Assembly: GCF_000003815.2 (NCBI RefSeq)
Contig: NC_049985.1
Span: 17,475,550 to 17,538,540, forward strand
DNA from: Branchiostoma floridae
Lineage: Eukaryota > Chordata > Leptocardii > Amphioxiformes > Branchiostomatidae
Length of the DNA stretch: 62,991 bases
Reading direction: 5' to 3'
Shown: positions 1 through 10,990 of the stretch, one piece after another
How positions within the stretch are numbered: the first letter of the stretch is position 1
Layout of the letters: each line of letters opens with the position of its first letter
Notes under the pieces: generated by a model
Database searches by the model: none
What the model saw: the letters and a program-made list of their open reading frames with translations, nothing else
What the model was told of the DNA's origin: nothing
Program-made: the position numbers and the translations under genes

Positions 1-49
1 ACACACACACACACGCACACACACACACACAACACGCGCGCACACACAT

Positions 50-109
<60 letters not shown>

Positions 110-196
110 GCACACACACACACGCGCGCGCACACACACACACACGCGCACACACACACACACGCACACACACACACACACGCACACAAACACACA

Positions 197-227
<31 letters not shown>

Positions 228-230
228 TTA
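1..230. repeat. CA/CG dinucleotide microsatellite
   Basis: Alternating CA with interspersed CG runs fills the window from its first base. It ends 8 bases before the donor site of ANKH exon 5, so the ANKH intron begins directly in simple repeat. Confidence 0.97.
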
Positions 231-238
231 CTACTCAC

Positions 239-3200
239 GTCCACAGCCTCCTGTCCACCCAGATCTCGCGAGACTAGCAGGTTGACGAGCGGCCTGCTGG
301 CCTTCTGTGTGGCGGCCACCATGCCGAGTGGCCACCAGAACTTCAGCATCCTCAGCACCGTGAAGCTGTCCTTGGCCTCCAGCGGCTGGAGCTGGCGCAT
401 GCGCGGGTACACCTTCCACAGGAACCCGGACAGCACGATGCCGAACCGCGCCAGCTGGCCCGCGTACCCGGCCAGGATCGGGATCAGCAGCGGGTCGTCC
501 GTCTGGAGGCTGGTCTCCATCAGGCCCAAGGTCACCACCACCTGAAGGTCAACCACGTCAGAAAGTGACGTCAACAATTACTGTGTACATCTGCTGACAT
601 CATCAACTAATGTGTGCATGTATAATGGCATGCATCATCAGATGTACTGTATACATCTGCTTACATATCAATTACTGTGACGTACATCCACTGATCCGAT
701 AGGCCAAATCTTTCTCATCGACGATGTTTGTGTATAGCAAAGTCATCGGCAATGAGGTAGTTGTGGTCAAGGAAAGACAGTAAATACCTGTAGACAGACG
801 TCAGCGATGGATCCCACTGCCACCACCACGGTGTATCTGTGCTGCAGAGTCACGCCTGCCAGACTAAGTACTAACCTGTAGACACGTACTTGTACTAACT
901 AACCTGTAGACACCTAGTAATCGTACATGTACTAACTAACCTGTAGACAAACATCAGCTATGGATCCCGCCGCCACCACCACGGTGTGCCTGTGCTGCAG
1001 CGTCACGCCTGCCAGGATCCACGACTGGGGAACAAGAAATGCGGACAGAGCAACACAGTCAGGTCATGTACCAAAGGACAGCGCTGTAATTTCTTCTACT
1101 CAGAGAACTGCGGCTGCAGGTAAAAATACCGTTACGTAAATTAACCTTTTCACTAGGCTAACATATCAAACATATGCTCATGAGGTAGTGATTAATTCTT
1201 CTTCTTCTGCAAAAGACACTGAAAGAGACACTCCCTGCCTAGACTGCAGGAAAGCTGCCTCCTTTAAAACCAGTCCCACCGGTGCTGTATAACACTGTCT
1301 GTCTCTACTACTTCTACTTACCAGTGTCTACTTACCAGCCCCTCTAACAGCGGGAAGCCCGTGAGCAGCAGCATGGCCCGGCGCGTCCCATTCCCAACAA
1401 CAGGTCCCACCTGGTGCTGTATAACAGCTACTTACCAGCCCCACCTGTGCTGTATAACCAGTATTTACCAGCCCCTCCAGCAGCGGGAATCCCGTGAGCA
1501 GCAGCATGGCACGGCGAGTCCCGTTCCCAACAACAGGTCCCACCTGGTGCTGTATAACCACTACTTACCAGCCCCTGGTGCTGTATAACCACTACTTACC
1601 AGCCCCTGGTGCTGTATAACCACTACTTACCAGCCCCTGGTGCTGTATAACCACTACTTACCAGCCCCTCTAACAGCGGGAAGCCCGTGAGCAGCAGCAT
1701 GGCCCGGCGCGTCCCATTCCCAACAACAGGTCCCACCTGGTGCTGTATAACCACTACTTACCAGCCCCTGGTGCTGTTCATGTATAACTACTACTTACCA
1801 GCCCCTCTAACAGCGGGAAGCCCGTGAGCATCAGCATGGCGCGGCGAGTCCCGTTCCCAACAACAGGTCCAACCTGGTGAGCCGTCTCTATCAGCAGCGG
1901 GCCCAGGGGCGTCAGGGCTGGGGAGGGGCAGGGGGTGGGGTTTGGGGGGCGGGGGGAGGAGGGAGGAGGGAGAGAAAGAGAGCGGTCATTAATTTCTTGA
2001 CGTCAATATATGGTAACACTTGATATGCTCTCCAAGCAGAGGTTAGACACTGGCGTTTTTGCCGGAAACGAACCTATGCTGGGAGAGTACAGTTCATATA
2101 TATTGCAGTGTTTAAACGTGCCTATGTTCCCCGCAGATAACGGTGAACTAGCTTTACCTATGAGCAGGTGTATCCCTGACGTCAAGCAGCCCATGACAGT
2201 ATTAGAGAGGACCTCCCGCCTGCCGTCCGTCCCTGTACCAGAACCAGCCCCATGGATATAGGTCACCCCACGGATAAAGGTCACCCCATGGATATAGGTC
2301 ACCCCACGGATTTAGGTTACCCCGCGGATAAAGGTGAACTAGCGTTACCTATGAGAAGGTGTATCCCCGCCGTGAAGCAGCCCATAACCGTAGTAGAGAG
2401 GACTGCCCGCCTGCTGTCCGCCTGGTTATGCACCAGCACCAGCCCCACGGATATAGGTTACCACCCGGATATAGGTTACCCCGTGGATAAAGGTAAACTA
2501 GCGTTACCTATGAGTAAGTGTATCCCCGCCGTGAAGCAGCCCATGACAGTCGTGGACAGGACCGCCCGCCTGCTGTCCGCCTGCCCGTGCACCAGCACCA
2601 GCCCCACGAATATAGGTTACCCCACGGATATAGCTTACCCCACGGATAAAGGTGAACCAGAGTTACCTATGAGTAAGTGTATCCCCGCCGAGAAGCAGCT
2701 AATGACAGTAGTAGAGAGGACCGCCCGCCTGCTGTCCGCCTGCCCGTGCACCAGCACCAGCCCCACGAATATAGGTTACCCCACGGATATAGCTTACCCC
2801 ACGGATAAAGGTGAACCAGAGTTACCTATGAGTAAGTGTATCCCCGCCGAGAAGCAGCTAATGACAGTAGTAGAGAGGACCGCCCGCCTGCTGACCGCCT
2901 GGTTATGCACTAGCACCAGCCCCACGGATATAGGTTACCCCACGGATATAGCTTACCCCACGGATAAAGGTGAACCAGCGTTACCTATGAGTAAGTGTAT
3001 CCCCGCCGTGAAGCAGCCCATGACAGTTGTAGAGAGGGCTGCCCGCCTGCTGTCCGCCTGGTTGTGCACCAGCACCAGCCCCACGTTCTTCAGCTCATGC
3101 ACAGGGCCCGCCAGGAACTTGGTGAACGTGAACGCCAGCCCGTAACTCGCCGTCACGTTTTCGGAGAACGCCACGCCGCGGTTCAGCGCCTGGACACAAC

Positions 3201-4492
3201 ATTGGCAACATGAACATTGGAAACCTGAACGCCTGAAAAATAACGTTTGGGCACATGATTGGCAAGGACGTGAACGTCTGGACAGTCAATATTGTAGAAT
3301 AACGCCTGTACAGAACATTGACATGGTGAACTCCTACTGGTACAGAACATTGACAAGGTGAACTCCTACTGGTACAGAACATTGACAAGGTGAACTCCTA
3401 CAGGTACAGAACATTGACAAGGTGAACTCCTACAGGTACAGAACATTGACAAGGTGAACTCCTACAGGTACAGAACATTGACAAGGTGAACTCCTACTGG
3501 TACAGAACATTGACAAGGTGAACTCCTACTGATACAGAACATTGACAAGGTGAACTCCTACTGGTACAGAACATTGGCAGCGTGAAAGCTGCAATGGTTA
3601 GATGGGGGACGGTGCCGACTTCCGACAACCTTTGACCCATTTCTGACGTCAAGGTTCCGCGATTTTCAACGTTGGCTATATTCGCTTGTGCCGGGAAAGG
3701 GAGTTTGCCGAGGAAGGGAGTTTGCTGTGGAAGGGAGTTTGCCGTGGAAGGGAGTTTGCCGTGGAAGGGAGTTTGCCGAGGAAGGGAGTTTGGCGTGATA
3801 GCGATTCTTTGCCCCGTCCGAGCGGACTGCCTTCCCTGCATCTGCTTGAAGATCCTTGACGATTTTAGAAACGCAAGCCTAGCCTGAGGTCACCCAGGGT
3901 TCAAGCATTGCACCAAAACAACCGGTCGGACACTTCGTGCCTGGCTGGCAGATATTCTTGCTGTGTGCTTTCATGGTACACAAATAACGACACATCACTT
4001 GAGTCCATTGTGTGTAGATTTGTAGTAAACAGTGCTATTTTCAGCACAGCTTTCTGCCTGCTAGTCTTTTAGGGGCTTGGCACAATCATCGCAACACATG
4101 ATTTACATCGAGGAATGACGCAACACACTGTCGCCAGAAAGACGTGTATTTCATAGCACCAGGTCGGTTTAGAAAGCTTGCTGGACAGACTGGTAACGTA
4201 ACCTTGTAAATAGTAGCCTAGAGAACCATACTCTCGATACCGTGCATGCTGTCGGACTCACTGAGTACTGTCATACTTTACCTGCTGCCCGACACCTATA
4301 GCGATGGACTTGAGGTCATACGAAGGTCAGTACTGTCACTACCACACTATGAGTATCCATACTGCCACACTGCCATTACTGTCCCTGTCATACTGCAATA
4401 CTGCCATACTGTACCTGTTCGCCGATGTCTATAGCGATGGTTGTACAGGCCAGCGGCACCAGGAACTTGACGAGAAGCCAGTAGTCTCCCAT
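239..4492 (-). CDS. ANKH: ANKH-like (progressive ankylosis) membrane transporter, 5' five exons, partial
   Basis: Coding exons on the minus strand: 4415-4492, 2985-3189, 1799-1917, 941-1024, 239-541. They total 789 bp (263 codons); all junctions are GT/AG and phases join without a break. Exon 1 starts at an ATG in a GCCGCCATGG context and ends in IAIDIGEQ. Exon 2 continues ALNRG, then [13 protein letters not shown] and LKNVGLVLV. Exon 3 has GNGTRRAML. Exon 4 has [12 protein letters not shown] and GSIADV. Exon 5 has [29 protein letters not shown] and VSRDLGG. These blocks occur in the same order in vertebrate ANKH, a multipass plasma-membrane protein needed for pyrophosphate (and ATP/citrate) export. 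The C-terminal part lies left of the window. Every exon from 1 to 4 has partial copies of its edge in the adjacent intron; the listed copies are the only ones with both splice sites. Orthology versus a lineage-specific paralogue cannot be settled here. Confidence 0.92.
788..863 (-). repeat. Echo of ANKH exon 4 (donor side)
   Basis: Reverse translation gives [20 protein letters not shown] followed by VCLQ and a GT. It is nearly the whole of exon 4 with substitutions, but it lacks the first codons and the acceptor. Two further fragments of just the last bases plus donor lie at about 882-940. Confidence 0.85.
1320..1798 (-). repeat. Echo array of ANKH exon 3 donor edge
   Basis: Three long partial copies (about 1320-1415, 1465-1550, 1663-1745) reproduce the exon 3 end ([19 protein letters not shown]) with its GTAAG-type donor. 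Between them are four or so short 31-bp units keeping only the donor edge and the following intron. None has the true exon's acceptor at 1918. Confidence 0.85.
2125..2984 (-). repeat. Echo array of ANKH exon 2 donor edge
   Basis: About five partial copies at a spacing near 160 bp end in the exon 2 coda (TTVMGC..GIHLLIG) followed by GTAAC. Shorter intron-derived units, repeating ccccacggata, fill the gaps. Copies nearest the exon are most similar to it. The copies reach only part-way into the exon, so they cannot serve as exons. Confidence 0.88.
3307..3580. repeat. 32-bp tandem repeat, about 9 copies
   Basis: The core gtacagaacattgacaagg recurs every 32 bp (for example 3339, 3371, 3403). It lies in ANKH intron 1. 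The core resembles the intron bases just upstream of exon 2 (acaacattggcaac), so it may be an acceptor-side intronic echo. Confidence 0.93.
3700..3796. repeat. 18-bp tandem repeat, about 5 copies
   Basis: Units of gaagggagtttgccgtg(g) with single-base variants in ANKH intron 1. The rest of intron 1 (3797-4274) shows no recognisable feature. Confidence 0.92.
4275..4312 (-). repeat. Echo of ANKH exon 1 donor edge
   Basis: Reverse translation gives SIAIGVGQQ followed by a GT, a diverged copy of the exon 1 end ([11 protein letters not shown]). Single copy, about 100 bp downstream of the true donor at 4414. Confidence 0.7.
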
Positions 4493-5351
4493 GGCGGCGT
4501 GTCAGACAGTGCTCAGCGATCTGACTAAAACAGCTTCACTCGGCAAACGTGCGTCTAGACTTCAGACTTGTACTGACCGAATGTTCCCCACAAGTATGCC
4601 CAGGGAAAGTCCACATGTCTCCGCTGTTAATGATTGATTCGGTCATGTACCCGTAGGACATTGCCCGCTGGGACACATGCTGAACTTTGACCCACAGAAC
4701 AGCTGTTTGTCGGCAGATTGCGTCATTGTCAGACGACGAAAATTGGCGGGAAACTCGAATTCAGTCATGACGACAAGAGCTTTCTGTCATATGGAAATGT
4801 CCAGTCCTTCACCGCCTAAGATTGTGATAGCTGCATTCTTTGTTATTATAAATGCCCGCACGTACTGTACTTTCTTATCATATAAACTTGAAAGGGAGTG
4901 AATACGACTTTTCTAAATCACTAACTCTAACGTTAAATGATCCTAAACTGGACAACGTAAACAGATGTCCTGCTACAAGATTACCCAGCTTACCAAATGG
5001 CCTCGATAATTAAAAAATATAACGTTACACCTGGCCCCTTTGATTGCCCAAACCCAAGTGACCAATAAGTGTATTCGTTTGATATTTGGCATCGCTACGA
5101 TAGATGTAAGCTGGTCATATATTGGTCAGTCACCCGTGTCCTGACGTGACCCGGACGTTTTGCTCACCTGTTTTCCCGCCATACGCATTCCTGTCGTCTG
5201 CAGACATGTCTGTCACGTCGGGTCAATATCCTTCAGTCCGTGTCTTGAAGGGATGATGTCGCAGTCAAGATTTTGAGGCGGCAGTGTTCATTTTTGATCG
5301 GACACGATCTGAGGCAGATCTTCCCCTTCCCTCATATCACACCCACACATC
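4493..5351. promoter_or_regulatory. Shared 0.86-kb upstream region of divergent ANKH and TGF-beta ligand genes
   Basis: The two ATGs (4492 minus, 5352 plus) face away from each other. The interval must hold both 5'UTRs and promoters. I see no TATA box I would defend and no coding exon. It is offered as a region, not a mapped promoter. Confidence 0.5.
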
Positions 5352-8300
5352 ATGTCAGTGATATGCGTTGAGTTACTTTTCTGGGGCGTGTTATATGCTG
5401 TGTGCCAAGATGTCGGCGGCGTGCATGGCAACCAGGACACCGGGGATGCCAGGGACCGGCTCCTGCCTCATCCTCGGCATGTAGGGCCTCCAGGCCCGAG
5501 GACAGACACCACACAGCCCGGGGACCCGCTCCTGACACAGGTACGGCATGCAGGGCCTCCAGGCCCGAGGACAGACCTGACACATCCCGGGGACCGTCTC
5601 CTGCCTCATCCTCGGCATGTAGGGCCTCCAGGCCCGAGGACAGACCTGACACAGCCCCGGGACCGACTCCTACCTCAGGTGCGGCTTGTAGTGCCTCCTG
5701 GCCCGCAGACGGAGCCCCGGGCGGACCCCAGCTTCATGGCGGAGCTGTTCCACCATCTCGCCGGAGACTCCGGCGCCAGGAGAACCGGTCCGACTCCGTA
5801 CGGGGCCACAACAATCAGGTTCTACCGCAGCCAAGGTACGATGATGTTCAACCTTATAAATTACCATAGTTCTACGATCGACGTTACGTAAGTCACACTT
5901 TACACGTATACGTTTTTATTTCTTGACATGTTTACTCGCCGCTCCATGCAGTTAATCAACAGAAAACTACTGACCCCCCCCCCCCCCCCCATCGTATTTG
6001 GTTCAGTTCCAACCAGATGTGGTGAGGGAAGATGGTACTTTTTCAGGTCGTCCGGTTTCTCTAATACACAGAATTCATGCGACTCTATGCTTTTGGGGCG
6101 CATGTTTCACATCTATACATAACTACCCCGTCTTATCCTTGTAATAATTACCGGCTTGGTTTCCGTGTGACATGTGTAGTAGCATTTCTGGCGCGGTTTG
6201 TTTACTGCGCTGCCATGGAAACCACGCCTGGGGTTTACGTTTATTTTCTCCTTTACAAGCTTTTCATTGATGTCATGCTAATTATAATTTGAATCCTATG
6301 ACGACCATGTTGCCGGGTAATTGAATTATGCAGTAGCAGTTTGGTGTAGTTAACAGGCGTTGTACGCTGTACATAATCCAACATGGCGCAGGTGACGTCA
6401 AATGAAAGGCCTTTATATGTCTAGTCTGGTCCTTCGGTTTACAACCGTAACGTTGTTCCTGCACAAGTAGTAATAATAACGACTACCTCTAATGCATGCT
6501 GTAACAGTTTTTCTTATATGTAGTATTAATAACTACTTTACTACATGTATATAGTGTCAGACGTTGACCATTTGAAGACAGATTGATTTCATTTTCTTGT
6601 TGGATTTGATTTGATTTGATTTCATTCCATTTGATCTGGCATGGGTTATTACAACAGAACACACGTGGAGGACGGACCGTTGTTGCCTGACCATCGTTTA
6701 TTCTTGCGCTAGCTATAGACTCCTATAATAAGCCGTTTCACCGTTCAAACTGCGCATGCACTGCCCCTAACACGTAAACACACTATACTTGCTATATAAC
6801 CAAGCATGATTGATTATGTCTCATTATCAACATTGTGCCATACTACGCACGCGTAGTTGAAACTGTGAACAGACTTATAGCATGGTGTTTTGCGTGTTAT
6901 TGTCTCTTGGCTGTCATAAAGCGTGTGAGTGTTCTTTGGATGCAGCTTCCTATAGTTTCTGAATTTAAACATTGACAAGACGTATATACAGAATGTGTAT
7001 TGCCTCTCACAAACTATGTTCAAAATTGGCCTAAATGTCTTCTGGAATGAATGATTTATGCATATATTTATCCGTTATTTGTTATTGCATTGTTAATCTC
7101 TTACTAGTATGATATTTTGATTTTCATCCACAGTCTCTCCCGCCCACACCTTTTTGAAAAGCGGCTTCATGGCCAAACAAGCCACTTGACGTAGATTAAG
7201 ACTTGTCTTGTTTTGTCTTGCCTCCTACAGAATCAGCCGTCCCGTTCCACCTGCGGCACGAGAGCGGCAGCCTGGCGATGTCCTTCAACGTCTCAAGCCT
7301 TCAAGACAGTGCTGTGGTGACGTCAGCCCAGCTGCGCGTCTTCAGACGGGCCAAGACGTCCTGGGAGGAGACGACGTCTTCCTTATGTCGCCTGTACGTC
7401 TTCCGTACTTCTCAAGACGGTACAAAGGTGAGACAACCTGTCAGTAGGAGGCGGTTCCACTCCGCTTCCTCTGGTTGGGAGGTGTTTAACATAACCCAGT
7501 GTTTCGGTCGGCACCAGGGGGCGGACAGAGTTCTACAGCTGGTCGTCAAGGTGAAGTGCAAGTCTGGCGGGAACAGCACCGAGCTGGTGGGACCGAGAAA
7601 CGACACGCACCACCCGTCCCTGGTGATGTACATCCGTGACAGCGGGGAGAGCAACACCAGCGAGCCGCCCGCGTTCCTGCCGGTTACAACGGAGCTGCCA
7701 GTGCGGCGGGGTCTTCCTGTCAATGGGCCGGTCATAGCGTCCCGACACGACATTCTCACACCACACGACGGTCCCTCACGACACGACAGTCCCACGCCAC
7801 ACGACAGTTCCCACAGAGCGTCACGACACGGCCATCCGACACGACACGGGAATTCCACAACAGCACCACGACAGAGCAGTCTACGAGGACACGACAATCC
7901 TTACCCAGCGACACAACACGACATTCCCAACGCAGCGACACGACATGGCACTCCATCATCATACGGCAGTCCCTCTCCAGCTTCACGACACCGACCTTCA
8001 GCCGTGCGACAGCGCCGACATGCGATTCTCGGCAAAACTGCCTGCCACCCCAAACGTTCCGTCCGCCCCGGCCACGCAGGTAACGCCCACCCCAGGCGCT
8101 CCTGCAAGTCCTGCAAGCGGCACAGCCTTTACGTGGACTTTACGGAGCTGGGCTGGGGCTGGATCATCGCGCCGGCGGGGTACACGGCCTACTACTGCAA
8201 GGGTCACTGCCCGCCCATCATGGGGCAGCACCTCCGCCCCACCAACCACGCGGTGGTGCAGAACATCATGGGCACCCTCCACCCCAGGGTCCCGCCCGCC

Positions 8301-8414
8301 AGGTGCGTCCCCGGCATGCTCCGGCCAATCAGCGTGCTCCATTACGAGGAGAACGGGAGCATCATCTACAAGGAGTACCCGGATATGGTGGCCATGTCCT
8401 GTGCCTGTCGGTAG
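5352..8414 (+). CDS. Secreted TGF-beta family ligand of the GDF9/BMP15 type
   Basis: Exons 5352-5835 and 7231-8414, joined GT/AG in phase 1, encode 555 residues. Residues 1-19 are a signal peptide. About 35-125 hold 3.5 copies of a 23-residue Pro-rich repeat. FMAELFHHLA and TIRFYRSQ, then FHLRHESGSLAMSFNV, form the prodomain. A His/Arg/Pro-rich linker (about 330-415) leads to the furin-type site RQRR at 421-424. The mature domain has six knot cysteines at 456, 484, 488, 520, 552 and 554. The cysteine that normally precedes C520 and links the dimer is Arg519 (PPARCVP). That absence, together with CKGHCP, VQNIM, PISVL, NGSIIYKEY and a CxCR end, is the GDF9/BMP15 signature; those vertebrate oocyte factors have Ser at this site. 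One residue is missing after GWG relative to BMP2. A GDF3/Vg1-like origin is the alternative, but the C-terminal match argues against it. Confidence 0.88.
5460..5690 (+). repeat. In-frame 69-bp coding minisatellite in the ligand prodomain
   Basis: The ctcct core recurs at 5460, 5529, 5598 and 5667, exactly 69 bp apart, so each unit is 23 codons and keeps frame. Units read like DRLLPHPRHVGPPGPRTD. The last unit is the most diverged. Confidence 0.93.
5836..7230 (+). other. Intron of the TGF-beta ligand
   Basis: Donor GTACG at 5836, acceptor CTACAG at 7225-7230. Contains a 17-base poly-C at 5974-5990 and a short (gattt)n stretch near 6607-6625. No gene seen inside. Confidence 0.85.
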
Positions 8415-8621
8415 ATGTACCGGATATGGTGGCCATATCCTGTGCCTGTCGGTAGATGTACCGGATATGGTTGCCATGTCCTGTGCCTGTCGGTAAGTGT
8501 ACCGGATATGGTTGCCATGTCCTGTGCCTGTCGGTAGATGTACCGGATATGGTTGCCATGTCCTGTGCCTGTCGGTAGATGTACCGGATATGGTGGCCAT
8601 GTCTTGCGTCTGCCGGTAAAC
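8374..8621 (+). repeat. 41-bp echo array of the ligand's last codons and stop
   Basis: The final coding bases (PDMVAMSCACR, stop) plus atgt are repeated every 41 bp. There is one coding copy and five 3'UTR copies, the last ending in TAA instead of TAG. This is the stop-codon version of the exon-edge arrays seen at splice sites elsewhere in the window. Confidence 0.95.
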
Positions 8622-10885
8622 GAACACTCACAGTAGAGAAGTGCCCTTATGTCCCAGATTATGGCAAAATGGCACTGTTGAAGTCAAGATTCTTCACTAA
8701 AATTTCATGTAATGAGATACTCAATACAAAAGTTGCCCAAAAATACTAGATAATTTTCTGTGACTGCCGACAGTCCACAGGTTCTGTCTGAAATGTCTAA
8801 ACGTTTACACAATTAATCCGGCGGTTTTTGTATTGATTATTTCATTTCTGTTTAATGTAAAATCGCTTTGTCACTGATATAAACGTAATAAGTTAAAAAG
8901 TGAAGAACTATGATATAATAATTGCCAAGAAATATATATATATATTCGTTTCATTTATCCCTAAATGGAGTATAAAATGACACCTTTGAAAAAGAAACGT
9001 AAAAAATATACTTTTTACTTGTAGTTTTATACATACTTAGTTTACCCTGGGTTGCCTATGACTGCACAAGGTAAGAAACGTGACACTTTGCCGACGGAAA
9101 AAATAATCGTAATCCTACAAAAAGCGTTCCCACTGTATAGCGGTTTGAAAACGCTAGGTGGCGCTTCTTACATCGCTTCAGGCGTCTGACGTCACCCCAA
9201 CCGCTCGGCAAAGCTGGTCACGTGGTCTGCTGTGTATGACTGGCGACCAGTGGCTGAATCTTGTTTATTTTCGTAACTTTATATCAAAGATTTATTTATG
9301 AAACTTTTGTTTCAACTTCGTGCTTAAGCTGAACAATAGTGTAATTTGAAAGAATTATGAAGTTGTAAAAAGGCCGACATGTCCATTTAGATTATCTTCC
9401 AAAATTGTAAACAATAATCTAAAGATAATTTGTAATTCCACCTGAGTGGTTTTTGTAGGGACATTATTCAATATTTATATTTATGCTTGACTGTATACCA
9501 TATACCGGAGCACTATTGAAAAGGTTTAGTTATTAGTAATGCCGTTAAATATCACAGATGTGCAATATCTCTATTTTAACTTTCAGAACATAATATATAA
9601 CTTACCTCACTAGTCTAATATTAAGTAATGTCAATGAAGACATATTTTATAAAGATATATCTATTTATAAGGAAATATGGTAATGTCTATCTATGTTGAT
9701 AATGCTACAACTTTTGGCTCGCCCCTAAGGCGTCGCCAAAAATAAGGGAACTTGTACAGGACGGAAACCGACCCGGAAAGGATTATGGACTCACGAGTGA
9801 CGTCATCAAATGTACTATAGTGTTACGAATTAAAGTGGAATTTTTGGCAGTGAAACGGTCTTTTGTTCATTTTACGTATTTGTGTTGAATGTTTCGTACT
9901 ACAGTAAAAAAAGTAGTTCTACTTAGAGGAAAGGCTTATCATTAAGGTGATGAAACAGCAGGAATCCTCTCCGAAAATAATCTCGTCAGGTTGGTAGATC
10001 ATTTTGGATATTGCAGTTTTCTTTTTACAAGCAGTTATTTCTTTCCTGCTGACGATAAGAAAGTCAATCCCAGTGATGAACTGGGACGGGGGGGGGGGGG
10101 TTGAATACAAATTTAGCCACGTTTTGGATTGCTTTCTCCCACAAAAGCGCCACCTACATCGGCTACATATACATGTAGCGGCGACAAGCACCACTCCAGT
10201 CAGAGGCTCCGAGGAGGATATTTGATACTGATAGGCATCGAAACGTCAACAGGTGACAATTAACAGTTGTCCAAAAAAACCTCCAATATACTACAAGGAA
10301 CTCATCTGCTTTCTGGAATTAACAGTAAAATTTTCTTCAGAAGCTTAAACAATTTTGTACATCAACGAATATATCAGTTCTGCAATAAGAGAATGCAACA
10401 CAACAGGTCTACATGGAACACATCGGACTTCAAAAAGCTACCACACAAGACCCATACATACTTGGCCAATTGTTTTGGTACAATAACGAATTTGTATGGT
10501 CATTAATGTAGCAAAACACTGGATGAATATGAACACGTCTAGAGTCTTGAAACATGTTTGTTGTGTGACGGGGAACATGCGGCTCCAGCGTCTTTTCTGA
10601 AGATGTGGCGTAAGTGTGAACGGTTGGCCGAGGTCTCCTTCTCCACATATATATACTAAACTCTCTCAATGGATCGACTTGAAACATGTTTGTTGTGTGT
10701 CGGTTCGAATAAAATTCCTAAACGGCTCCAGCGTCTTTTCTGAAGATGTGGCGTAAGTGTGAACGGTTGGCTTGAGGTCTCCCTCTCCACATATATCTAC
10801 GTCTAGAGTCTTGTGTTACCTACTCTTATTGCAGTAATGACATTGTCACTTTTCTGGCAGTCCTGATAATATCAATATGACAGTC
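8622..10885. other. Intergenic region, AT-rich, no gene seen
   Basis: Lies between the 3' ends of the ligand and the nicotinamidase gene (convergent). It holds a (ta)n patch near 8935, a poly-G run near 10088, and a 131-bp direct duplication with first copy about 10548-10650 and second about 10680-10795. The duplicated units share gaaacatgtttgttgtgtg and gtcttttctgaagatgtgg. ORFs here are short and unsupported. Confidence 0.75.
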
Positions 10886-10990
10886 AGTACTACAGTAAGA
10901 TATCAGTACGAAGTCAGTACTACAGTAAGATATCAGTACGAAGTCAGTACTACAGTAAGATATCAGTACGAAGTCAGTACTGCAGTAAGA
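10886..10990. repeat. 30-bp tandem repeat overlapping the nicotinamidase stop
   Basis: Units of cagtactacagtaagatatc plus ten bases, 3.5 copies. The nicotinamidase reading frame runs into the first unit and stops there (TGA, 10963-10965), so the array again begins at a coding edge. Confidence 0.9.

Noticed and set aside
2252-3145. 297-codon plus-strand ORF
   Set aside because: Antisense to the ANKH exon 2 echo array; its repeats are the reverse complement of exon/intron junctions.
7945-8496. 183-codon ORF in another frame of the ligand gene
   Set aside because: Overlaps the mature TGF-beta domain, which is clearly coded in the other frame.
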